Source: MGBC163016 sp910588905 (GTDB taxonomy: Bacteria > Actinomycetota > Coriobacteriia > Coriobacteriales > Eggerthellaceae). Taken from it: a DNA stretch of 64,000 nt. The stretch lies in the NCBI GenBank assembly GCA_948616985.1, contig CAPGDO010000007.1:1-64000 (forward strand), given 5' to 3'. Below are positions 51,261-57,887 of this stretch, piece by piece. The position numbers and the translations under genes were made by a program. Each line of letters begins with the position of its first letter. Position 1 is the first letter of the stretch. The notes under the pieces are model-generated. The model did no database searches. It was not told where the DNA came from and saw nothing but the letters and a program-made list of their open reading frames with translations.

Positions 51261-52170
51261 CGGTGACCACCCCCGCGAACTTGATGGAGGCGCCCGTGAT
51301 GCCCATTCCCTTCAACGTCGCGGCAACTTGCTGCGCGAACGCCTCGGTGCCCTGGAACTCCATGGCCAGAGACCAGCGGCAGACCGGCGGAGCGGCCGCT
51401 GTGGGCTGATCTGGGACGGGTTCAGGCTCCGGTGCGGGTTCGGGTGCCGTGCGCTCGGCCTTGACGGCCTCGGCGGCTTCCTGCGCCGCCTTGAACTCGG
51501 CCATCTGGCGGTCGCGCTCGTTCAGCTGGTCTTCCAACTCAAGCGCGCCGATGAGGTCCAGGGTGTCAGCGTAGTGCTTGACCACCTCGTCCTTGTGAGC
51601 GAGTTCCTTGGTCTGCAGCGTGTTGTAGCCCTTGAGCGCCTTCTCGACCTTCTCGTAGAGTTCATTGACGGCCTTGGCCTCGTTGGTGGAGCGGTTCAGC
51701 CACTTGTCCTCCAAGATGGCGGCGAAGGGGATAACGTCTGCGATGGGGCCGGCGCATCCCGCGTACTCCTCGGCCAGCGTTTCCCGACGCTGCGCCTTGA
51801 AGTTGGCATCGGCCTCATCAACCTGCTCCTTGATGTTTGCGCGTGCGTTGTCGATCTTTGCGGTGATGGCCTTGACCCTCGCCTCGAACTCCTTGAGCGG
51901 AGCCTCGTATATCTTCTTGACGCGCTTGCGCTCCGCCTCGATGGGCGCTTTCAGCTTGTTGAGGTCGGCCATGCAGGTGCGCCCCATCTTGATGGTCTCG
52001 TAGTCGTTGGGGTCAAGCTGCGCGCCGATGTACGGCTCGATCTGCTGGTCCACGTAGGCATCCAGCGCGGCGAGGTTGTCGGAGAACACGGCGGGGGTGT
52101 AGGTCACCTCCAGCGCGTCGGTCGGCTCGATCACCTCGGCCGTCACCTCGATGGTTCCTTCTTCTGTCAT
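51253..52170 (-). CDS. DUF1351 protein
   Basis: A 305-residue, highly helical and charged protein. The DUF1351 pattern is seen: TYTPAVFSDNLAALDAYVDQ, YETIKMGRTCMADLNKLKAP, VKKIYEAPLKEFEARVKAI. DUF1351 genes go with recombination genes in many phages; the role is not known. A Pro-rich linker leads to a short C-terminal domain. It overlaps bet by 8 bp. Confidence 0.85.
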   Translation of the reverse strand: MTEEGTIEVTAEVIEPTDALEVTYTPAVFSDNLAALDAYVDQQIEPYIGAQLDPNDYETIKMGRTCMADLNKLKAPIEAERKRVKKIYEAPLKEFEARVKAITAKIDNARANIKEQVDEADANFKAQRRETLAEEYAGCAGPIADVIPFAAILEDKWLNRSTNEAKAVNELYEKVEKALKGYNTLQTKELAHKDEVVKHYADTLDLIGALELEDQLNERDRQMAEFKAAQEAAEAVKAERTAPEPAPEPEPVPDQPTAAAPPVCRWSLAMEFQGTEAFAQQVAATLKGMGITGASIKFAGVVTDE

Positions 52171-53402
52171 TTGGTTGCCTCCATGCAATCGGTTGCTTTC
52201 TGGTAGATGGCCTGCTCGTCCTCATCAGGCTCGTAGCCGTCGGCCTCCATCGCGTCCATAAGGGCGATGTATCGCTCGCACGCCTTTGGGCGCGGCTTGC
52301 CGGTGCCGTCGAGGATTCCGCAGCCCGGCGCGTCGTTCATGCTCTCGAACAGCAGGACGATCTCCGAGTGCCCGACGTTGAGGCGCTTGGTGCCGGTCGC
52401 TTCGAGGAACGTCTTGACCAGCGGGGCGTGGCGGTTATCGCTCTCGGCCACGAGGCGGGAGAGGTTCGGCAGGAGGCTCTGGGCGGCCAGCTGCTCGGCG
52501 AGCCAGGCGCGGCGGTTGCCCGTGCCCTCGGCGTAGAGTTCGGCCATGGCCTCGGCCTCCGCGCGGGCGCTGTCTTCCTCCACCTGCTCAGGCGCGGGCG
52601 GCTCCTCCTCAGGGGCAGGGGCCAAGATCATGAAGAATCCGGGGATGCTGTGGCGCATGGCCACGCAGCCATCGGGGAGGTCTTCGGGGAGCTGCGCGAT
52701 CTTGTTGAGGTTGCACACCATGGCCATGCCCTGCGCGTCATCCACGACGGCGATGCCGCGCGCCGCCAGTTCCGCCGCGAGGTCCGTGGCCGCGCTCTCC
52801 TTCTTGCGGCGAGCCTCGAAACGCTTGGCCACCGTCTGGTACTCGCGCTCCGAGCAGTTGGTGAGCGCCTTCACGGCCTCAGGGTCATCGGCGAACTCGC
52901 CGATCGCGATGAGGCGCATGAGACTCATATCGTCGGCGGCATCCTCCACGACCTTGGCCGCGCGGCGCACCTTGGCGGCCTTCTCGACGGTGAGGCCCGA
53001 CACCTCCGCCACGTACTCATCGGTGCCGAACATGGCCAGCTGGCGGACGAAGCGGCTCTCCTCGACGGCCTCGTACTTCTTCTTGGTGTTCGTGCGCACC
53101 ACGGTCTCGATGACGGCCTGCAGGGTGCTCTCATCCTCAACGATGGCGGGGAAGGTCTTGGTGCCCAGTTCCTTCATGGCCATGATGCGGCTGTTGCCGG
53201 CCTTGATGCGGTAGATGCCGCCGTCGCGCACGAGGGTGACCATTTCGTCGGGGATGCCCTTGGAGCGCATCGAGCGGGCGAGTTCCTGGACGTAGGCCTG
53301 GTTCTCTTTCAGCGTGTAGTCGCGGCGCGCCAGATCGTTGCCGAACTCATCGACCAGCGGGTACACGTCCTCGATGCTGACGGTTTCGATTACGGCGCTC
53401 AT
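52167..53402 (-). CDS. ParB-like nuclease-domain protein
   Basis: A 411-residue protein. The ParB/Srx fold is at the start: IEDVYPLVDEFGNDLARRDY, LARSMRSKGIPDEMVTLVRD, YRIKAGNSRIMAMKELG. A helix-turn-helix follows (EVSGLTVEKAAKVRRAAK). It lacks a ParA partner. Such phage proteins may control DNA or cut it; CTPase activity is possible since a GxxR-like AGNSR motif is present. Confidence 0.85.
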   Translation of the reverse strand: MSAVIETVSIEDVYPLVDEFGNDLARRDYTLKENQAYVQELARSMRSKGIPDEMVTLVRDGGIYRIKAGNSRIMAMKELGTKTFPAIVEDESTLQAVIETVVRTNTKKKYEAVEESRFVRQLAMFGTDEYVAEVSGLTVEKAAKVRRAAKVVEDAADDMSLMRLIAIGEFADDPEAVKALTNCSEREYQTVAKRFEARRKKESAATDLAAELAARGIAVVDDAQGMAMVCNLNKIAQLPEDLPDGCVAMRHSIPGFFMILAPAPEEEPPAPEQVEEDSARAEAEAMAELYAEGTGNRRAWLAEQLAAQSLLPNLSRLVAESDNRHAPLVKTFLEATGTKRLNVGHSEIVLLFESMNDAPGCGILDGTGKPRPKACERYIALMDAMEADGYEPDEDEQAIYQKATDCMEATK

Positions 53403-53725
53403 TAGCGGTCACCCCGCACGATGAAGGCATCCACTACCTCCACGCCGTTGGCCTTGAGGAGTTCGATGACTTCGCGGGCTGCGCTCATCACCTCGGCGGG
53501 AGGCTCTGCCTCCAAGGCGAGGAGGCCGTTGTCCAGGTACTTGGGGAACTCGGCTCCGTGCATGTCGCTGCCTTCGGGGCAGGTGAGGTACGAGAGGACG
53601 CACGCGGCACCCTCGATGAACTCAGGCTCAAGGTCGTAGTCCTCAAGCGTCCCCACGATCTCGTCGGCGAACTCGCGGGGGATGTAGCGCCCCGCACGGT
53701 TGCGCTTCATCTTCTCAAGTTTCAT
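53402..53725 (-). CDS. Hypothetical early phage protein
   Basis: A 107-residue protein with a basic start (MKLEKMKRNRAGRYIPREFA), two cysteines, and a closing helix with AAREVIELLKANG. The start at 53725 has AGGAGC. Overlaps the ParB-like start by 1 bp. Not recognised. Confidence 0.7.
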   Translation of the reverse strand: MKLEKMKRNRAGRYIPREFADEIVGTLEDYDLEPEFIEGAACVLSYLTCPEGSDMHGAEFPKYLDNGLLALEAEPPAEVMSAAREVIELLKANGVEVVDAFIVRGDR

Positions 53726-53759
53726 TTTGTTGCTCCTAACTGGCAAAATGCCAAAAGTG

Positions 53760-54305
53760 TCATTGATTTACTTTTTTGCTGATGCGCTCTTTGCGCTTCT
53801 GCGCCGCCTTGATCTCGCGGCGAAGGTTCCCTGCTAGGCACTCCTCGCAGGCAAGGGCATGGGCCTCATCGGCCTTCGCCCTCTCGTAGTAGGAAAGCCC
53901 CTCAGTGTTGGGCGCCTTCGGCATCGGGTCGCGGCGCGATTCGGTCTCCGCCTCTGTCTTCTCGTAGGTGTCCCGCTCGTCAAGGGGGAGGCGCGGCAGC
54001 AGTTCCGCGATTCCTGCATGGATGTTGGCCAGCTGCTCGCGCCTGCGGCACGGCTCGCAGATGCCGTCGCGGCCTAGGTGGCCTGAGAGGCATCCGCACG
54101 AGGGGCACGGCTCAAGCTTTGGGCGGTAGTGCCTGAGGCTCACGGGAATGCCTTGCATCCTCAGCGCCTTGGCCTTCTGCTTGACCGATTCGTTCGACCT
54201 TCTGAGGTGCTGGCATATCTCCCGCCTGGGGATGCGGCCGGCGTTCTCGATCAGGTATCGCTCATCGGCGACCTTCCAGTCGTTGCGCCTTCCGCCCTTA
54301 CGCAT
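53760..54305 (-). CDS. DNA-binding protein with SANT/HTH-like start and zinc ribbon
   Basis: A 181-residue protein. WKVADERYLIENAGRIPRRE and RRSNESVKQKAKALRMQGIP form a Myb/SANT-like helix-turn-helix; CPSCGCLSGHLGRDGICEPC is a zinc ribbon; the tail (KAAQKRKERISKKVNQ) is basic. Possibly an early regulator. Its neighbours are recombination genes. Confidence 0.75.
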   Translation of the reverse strand: MRKGGRRNDWKVADERYLIENAGRIPRREICQHLRRSNESVKQKAKALRMQGIPVSLRHYRPKLEPCPSCGCLSGHLGRDGICEPCRRREQLANIHAGIAELLPRLPLDERDTYEKTEAETESRRDPMPKAPNTEGLSYYERAKADEAHALACEECLAGNLRREIKAAQKRKERISKKVNQ

Positions 54306-54801
54306 CCGGCACCTCGCAATAGGTCACCTCGATCTCAAGCCAGTCGAAGTCCCCGACGCGCGGGGCCTTGAGCGGGATGCTCGTCACGATCTGGCTGTCA
54401 TCCTTGTAGGCGATGCCGTTGAGGGCATCCTCCACCAGCTTCACGATGTTGGAGGCGTCGGGCTTCATGGTGTCCTGCTCGCCCCTGCGGCGCTTCGGCC
54501 ATGAGACCGGCACGTGGCGGTGGCTCACCACCGTCATCACCACGGGGCCGTCGAAGCCTGAGCGGATGAGGCCGCGAGCCGCCTTGTAGCGGTCGGCGAT
54601 GCAGTCCATTGCCTTCTGGTGCTTCCGGGCGTTGTGGATGCGGGGTCGGCCGCCTCTGGTGTCCACGCGGGGGCGCATCCACGCAACCACCTCAGGGAGG
54701 TCGGCGCAGTCGCACTTGATGCGAGTGCACACCGTCTCGATCTCCTCAAGGCCGAGGTAGGCTAGGATGGGCTTGCGGGCTTGCGCCAGGTAGGGGTTCA
54801 T
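54298..54801 (-). CDS. RusA-family Holliday-junction resolvase
   Basis: A 167-residue protein whose second half has the RusA pattern: VVMTVVSHRHVPVSWPKRRR, TMKPDASNIVKLVEDALNGI, and a beta strand WLEIEVTYCEVPDA. The conserved Asp in KPDASN and the next Asp (AYKDDSQI) bind metal. It cuts branched DNA before packaging. The start at 54801 overlaps the upstream stop; the longer frame is a shadow. Confidence 0.88.
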   Translation of the reverse strand: MNPYLAQARKPILAYLGLEEIETVCTRIKCDCADLPEVVAWMRPRVDTRGGRPRIHNARKHQKAMDCIADRYKAARGLIRSGFDGPVVMTVVSHRHVPVSWPKRRRGEQDTMKPDASNIVKLVEDALNGIAYKDDSQIVTSIPLKAPRVGDFDWLEIEVTYCEVPDA

Positions 54802-55235
54802 GCCGCCTCCCCTCGGTACAGGCCCACCGCGTCCTGCCAGCACTTGACCGGGAAGAACGTGTTGCGGGCGACGTTGTCGTGCCAGACGTTCTCGAAGTCG
54901 ATGCCGTGGCGGTCGATTTCCGCAGAGTTCGGGAAGGTGACCGTGGCCAGTTCCGGCCTGAACATGAGCAGGTAGCGGCTGAGCACCGACCAGAGGTTGT
55001 TGTCGAAGCGGAACTCCATGCACTCGGTGATGGCCATACCCTGCTGCTGGGCGAGGATGAACAGGTCGCCGCGCCGGATGCGGGGCAGCCCGTCGGCCTT
55101 GGCCTGCTCGCAGAGGTTCACGAGCCTGAGCCACTTGCGGGGGTAGTCATCGGCTATCCAGCAGCAGGCCTCCTCGACGCGCATGAGGGGGGTGCGCTGC
55201 ACCCCGTCGTACAGCTGCTTGCAGACCTCAGCCAT
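54798..55235 (-). CDS. Hypothetical early phage protein
   Basis: A 145-residue protein with cysteines, an RIRRGDLFILAQQQGM segment and NNLWSVLSRYLLMFRPEL. The GGAGGTG site precedes ATG 55235. No family is recognised; tight overlaps on both sides (4 and 8 bp) show it is part of the early operon. Confidence 0.7.
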   Translation of the reverse strand: MAEVCKQLYDGVQRTPLMRVEEACCWIADDYPRKWLRLVNLCEQAKADGLPRIRRGDLFILAQQQGMAITECMEFRFDNNLWSVLSRYLLMFRPELATVTFPNSAEIDRHGIDFENVWHDNVARNTFFPVKCWQDAVGLYRGEAA

Positions 55236-55401
55236 GGCGCACCTCCGTGAAGAAGTGCTCGGCGGCCCCGTAGCCGACCTGGTAGGCGCATCCGTAGCCC
55301 CAGAGAACCGAGGCGACGCAGAACGCCGTGACAATCACGAGGAGAACGTCCGCGATGCGGTAAGATTTGCGGTGAGCCGCTTTCCTGCGAGTTGGCGGCA
55401 T
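55228..55401 (-). CDS. Small single-pass membrane protein, 57 residues
   Basis: It starts MPPTRRKAAHRKSYRIADVL (basic, inside), then a membrane helix with VIVTAFCVASVLWGY, and ends EHFFTEVRHG. It overlaps the gene before it by 67 bp in another frame. Early phage membrane proteins can serve in superinfection exclusion, but no data support this here. Confidence 0.55.
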   Translation of the reverse strand: MPPTRRKAAHRKSYRIADVLLVIVTAFCVASVLWGYGCAYQVGYGAAEHFFTEVRHG

Positions 55402-55550
55402 CCGGAAGGGGCGGCAGGCATCAAGTCCGTGGCGGGGTTGTTCCTTCGCTCCTTCCATTCCCTGAATCGGCGCTCGTTTTCGGGGTTCTCGTAGAACCTG
55501 CCCATGTGCTGCATCAGTACGCTGCACATGGACCGCTGCGCCGGTGTCAT
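55335..55550 (-). CDS. Small hypothetical phage protein
   Basis: A 71-residue protein: MTPAQRSMCSVLMQHMGRFY, NERRFREWKERRNN. The last ~25 residues overlap the membrane-protein gene and may be functionally neutral. The start at 55550 has GAGGCGG upstream and overlaps the previous stop. Confidence 0.6.
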   Translation of the reverse strand: MTPAQRSMCSVLMQHMGRFYENPENERRFREWKERRNNPATDLMPAAPSGCRQLAGKRLTANLTASRTFSS

Positions 55551-55756
55551 CACGCCGCCTCATCTTGGATGTCCTCGTACTCGTAGGCGGCAGGCGGCAG
55601 CTGGTAGGAGCCGTCCTCATCCTCGTCATCGTCGGCGAAGGCCTCCTCCTGGCCGTCGATCACCTCGCCGCTGCCCGTGTCCACGAACATGACGGTCTTG
55701 CCGCTCTTGATGTTGCAGCCTGTGAAGCAGGCGCGCACTTTGACGATGTTCTCCAT
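55550..55756 (-). CDS. Small acidic phage protein
   Basis: A 68-residue protein with a beta-like first half (VKVRACFTGCNIKSGKTVMF) and an acidic second half (AFADDDEDEDGSYQLPP). It has a ribosome site in GAGGAGGGC before the start. Acidic phage proteins can mimic DNA, but that is speculation. Confidence 0.65.
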   Translation of the reverse strand: MENIVKVRACFTGCNIKSGKTVMFVDTGSGEVIDGQEEAFADDDEDEDGSYQLPPAAYEYEDIQDEAA

Positions 55757-55758
55757 GG

Positions 55759-55971
55759 TTAGCCCTCCTCGGCCATGACGATGACGGATCCGAACTCGGC
55801 CTTGAGGTAGTAGCCGTTGTCGGTGATGGCATCCAGCACGTAGCTGGGCGCGTTCGTGATGCTCAGGCGGTTCTCGCCCGTGAGGCTTCCGATGGTGAGG
55901 CTCACCATGTCCCCCTCTTGGCGGCTCTCGCAGATGAGGCCGACCACTTCCTTGATGGCGTTGTCGTTCAT
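55759..55971 (-). CDS. Small hypothetical phage protein
   Basis: A 70-residue protein, MNDNAIKEVVGLICESRQEG, NGYYLKAEFGSVIVMAEEG, with GAGGAGGA before its start. Its stop is 2 bp from the next start. No family known. Confidence 0.65.
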   Translation of the reverse strand: MNDNAIKEVVGLICESRQEGDMVSLTIGSLTGENRLSITNAPSYVLDAITDNGYYLKAEFGSVIVMAEEG

Positions 55972-55983
55972 GTTGGTCCTCCT

Positions 55984-56181
55984 CTACAGGCCCTTGATTT
56001 CCTCGATCAGCTTGGTGCCGAGGTTCGCGGCGTTCTCCTTGGCCTCTGCCTCCAAGATGGCGGCGTAGGCGGTGCCGAGTTAGGCCACGGCATACATGCC
56101 TTCGGGGTTGCTCGCGGCCTTCTCGATCGTGTTGGCCACCGCTTCCTTGACGCGGTAGGTGAGGGACTTGATCTCTTCCAT
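55984..56181 (-). pseudogene. Early phage gene split by an in-frame TAA
   Basis: From ATG 56181 (AAAGGAAAG site) the frame reads 33 codons, MEEIKSLTYRVKEAVANTIE to MYAVA, then TAA (56080-56082), then 31 more open codons (LGTAYAAILEAEAKENAANL and on, ending EEIKGL) before TAG. Both halves are helical, charged and in one frame. A single G-to-T change from GAA would make the stop, so the gene seems recently inactivated or truncated. Confidence 0.7.
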
Positions 56182-56200
56182 GTCTTTCCTTTCTTGATTG

Positions 56201-56422
56201 CTAGCTTGCTGCTTTCTGCTCGCGCAGATCGTCCAACGATTTGCCGAACACTTCGGCGATGGCGCAGGCCTGCGGGAAGCTGATGCCCCGCTGCCCGTAA
56301 ATCCACGCCTTGAGGGTGCCGACGGGCACGCCGATGCGCTCGGCAAGTTCGTCATACGTGATGCCCGAATCGACGCACCAGGCTCGCACGCGGCGGCCGT
56401 TGAACGTGAACTGGTCGGCCAT
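56201..56422 (-). CDS. Cro-like XRE-family regulator
   Basis: A 73-residue protein with a helix-turn-helix: SGITYDELAERIGVPVGTLK, AWIYGQRGISFPQACAIAEV. It lies in the early operon, opposite to the repressor gene. It may work as Cro, at the operators around 57400, or only on early genes. Confidence 0.85.
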   Translation of the reverse strand: MADQFTFNGRRVRAWCVDSGITYDELAERIGVPVGTLKAWIYGQRGISFPQACAIAEVFGKSLDDLREQKAAS

Positions 56423-56580
56423 ATGGTTCCTCCTTCCTGTTGCTCGCAGTGACCTGGGGGATGCAATGCCGTGGCGGGGATTGCATCTGCCAACTCAATG
56501 GGGAGGGGTGCCCCGCCTTGTTAACGTCGTGACGGGTAACCTGACGGATGAGTTTTTGGGGTCTGCTCAAGACCCGCTGC

Positions 56581-56829
56581 CTAGCGGCTGAGGATGACGC
56601 GCGCGAGGTCTTCGTGGATGCGCTCATCGGAGACGCCGAACAGGTGGGCGATGAGTTCCTGCTGGGCGCATGCGCACTGCGCGGCGGGTATGACCTCCAT
56701 CTGCTGGTGCTTCTCGCACAGCGTGCGGTCATCCTTGAAGGACTTGTTGGCCTCGACGGCGCTGAGGAAACGCTCCTCGGCATCTGCGGCGAACTTGATG
56801 GCCTCGCGGTATAGCTGCTCGTTCTTCAT
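56581..56829 (-). CDS. Small hypothetical early phage protein
   Basis: An 82-residue helical protein with CEKHQQM and CACAQQELIAHLFG, possible metal ligands. ATG 56829 follows AGGGGGG. The 158-bp gap downstream (56423-56580) holds no gene that I can see. Confidence 0.7.
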   Translation of the reverse strand: MKNEQLYREAIKFAADAEERFLSAVEANKSFKDDRTLCEKHQQMEVIPAAQCACAQQELIAHLFGVSDERIHEDLARVILSR

Positions 56830-56841
56830 GGCTGCCCCCCT

Positions 56842-57300
56842 CTATTCCTGGCCCACGATGCTGAGGCGGTAGTCGTGCACCTCGTAGGTGACGCGGCAGA
56901 CGGTGAAGCGGCAGTAGTCCCAAGGGTCGGCCGCGCAGTCCTCAGGCGCCACGTTGCCGCGCTTGAATCCGAACTCGGTGGCCACGTCGCGGACCCACTG
57001 GGCGGCGGCCTCGTCCATGGTTCCCACGAACACGGCCTCAAGAGCCGCCACGATCTGGAGGGCGGCTTCCAGCCCCTCGCCCGTAGCGAGGTCCTGCCCA
57101 CGGTCGAATGCGTAGACCTCCTGGCCGAACTGATCGCGGACGCACAGCTTGGAGACGTTGCCGCCGTCTTGGAAGCGCGGGGTGGGGATTCCGAACTGGC
57201 TGGGGGCCTTGAAGACCTTGGCCTCGTAGGTGTAGCCCTCGTGCTCGCCGTGCACCCAATTGGAGCGGCCAGCGTCGAACTTCTTGCGGTTGATTTCCAT
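56842..57300 (-). CDS. First early gene; DUF7678-like protein
   Basis: A 152-residue protein. Its start MEINRKKFDAGRSNWVHGEH and GGNVSKLCVRDQFGQEVYAF recall DUF7678 phage proteins. It is the first gene read from the early leftward promoter, 80 bp after it. AAGGAAGGAAC is its ribosome site. Function unknown. Confidence 0.75.
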   Translation of the reverse strand: MEINRKKFDAGRSNWVHGEHEGYTYEAKVFKAPSQFGIPTPRFQDGGNVSKLCVRDQFGQEVYAFDRGQDLATGEGLEAALQIVAALEAVFVGTMDEAAAQWVRDVATEFGFKRGNVAPEDCAADPWDYCRFTVCRVTYEVHDYRLSIVGQE

Positions 57301-57352
57301 GGTTGTTCCTTCCTTCTTTATGTACACGCTGTGTGTCTGCTCCTCTAAAATC

Positions 57353-57422
57353 AGATACTCAACGCATCGACTGAAAAGAAGAATAGACACTCAGAGTATC
57401 TATGTCAACCCTAGAGTGTCTA
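57353..57422. promoter_or_regulatory. Repressor operators in the divergent control region
   Basis: Half sites of type AGAYACTC/GAGTRTCT occur four times: AGATACTC (57353), TAGACACTC-A-GAGTATCTA (57384-57402, one mismatch), and TAGAGTGTCTA (57412-57422). They overlap the early promoter, as expected for operators of the phage repressor. Confidence 0.75.
57380..57408 (-). promoter_or_regulatory. Early lytic promoter
   Basis: On the minus strand TTGACA (57408-57403), 17 bp, TATTCT (57385-57380). The 19-bp operator fills the spacer, so repressor binding must block RNA polymerase. Confidence 0.85.
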
Positions 57423-57426
57423 AAAG

Positions 57427-57455
57427 TTGAAAAAAGGAGGCGGAGCGTGTACTAT
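57427..57455 (+). promoter_or_regulatory. Promoter of repressor and recombinase
   Basis: TTGAAA (57427-57432), 17 bp, TACTAT (57450-57455). The start of the repressor is 35 bp further, with GAAAGG upstream. TAGAGTGTCTA ends 5 bp before its -35. Confidence 0.82.
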
Positions 57456-57489
57456 TCGGGTTGTCTGAAATATCCCGAAAGGCGCAAAA

Positions 57490-57879
57490 ATGGAACTTAA
57501 ACTGATGCAGTTGCGCAAGGCTGCGGGATACAAAAGCCGCGATGCTTTTGCCGCAGTTATCGGCGTTAAGCCACTGACCTACAAGACCTGGGAAACGGGT
57601 GAGCGCAATATGAACTTCGCGCAGGCGTGCATGGTGGCCGATGCGCTCGGCTGCTCGCTTGACGAGTTGGCAGGGCGCCCCCAGTACGCCGGCAGCTATT
57701 CCGATCGGCGGCAGGCCGTCCTGAACGATGACTACGCCCACCTCTCCGATGCGGGCAAGGATGCCGCAGCCGGTGCGGTGCGGGGAATCCGCGCTTCCGA
57801 GGGCGTGCGCCGGACTGAGGAAAAAAATGCGGGCGAAGGGGATGCGCCTGATACTGAATCCCAGGTATCGGTAGCGTAG
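57490..57879 (+). CDS. Phage repressor (XRE family)
   Basis: A 129-residue protein: the N-terminal helix-turn-helix (LRKAAGYKSRDAFAAVIGVK, WETGERNMNFAQACMVADAL) and a charged tail (DAGKDAAAGAVRGIRASEG) without a peptidase domain, so it is not self-cleaving. It should keep the early promoter off. It is followed after 8 bp by the recombinase, so both are made in the lysogen. Confidence 0.88.
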   Translation: MELKLMQLRKAAGYKSRDAFAAVIGVKPLTYKTWETGERNMNFAQACMVADALGCSLDELAGRPQYAGSYSDRRQAVLNDDYAHLSDAGKDAAAGAVRGIRASEGVRRTEEKNAGEGDAPDTESQVSVA

Positions 57880-57887
57880 GGAACCCC

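Noticed and set aside
54802..55134. Longer N-terminus for the RusA protein
   Set aside because: It reads the next gene in another frame with Arg/Pro/His-rich composition; the ATG at 54801 overlaps the upstream stop as in the rest of the operon.
56201..56829. Toxin-antitoxin pair
   Set aside because: The HTH protein fits a Cro-like early regulator and the neighbouring small protein shows no toxin motif.
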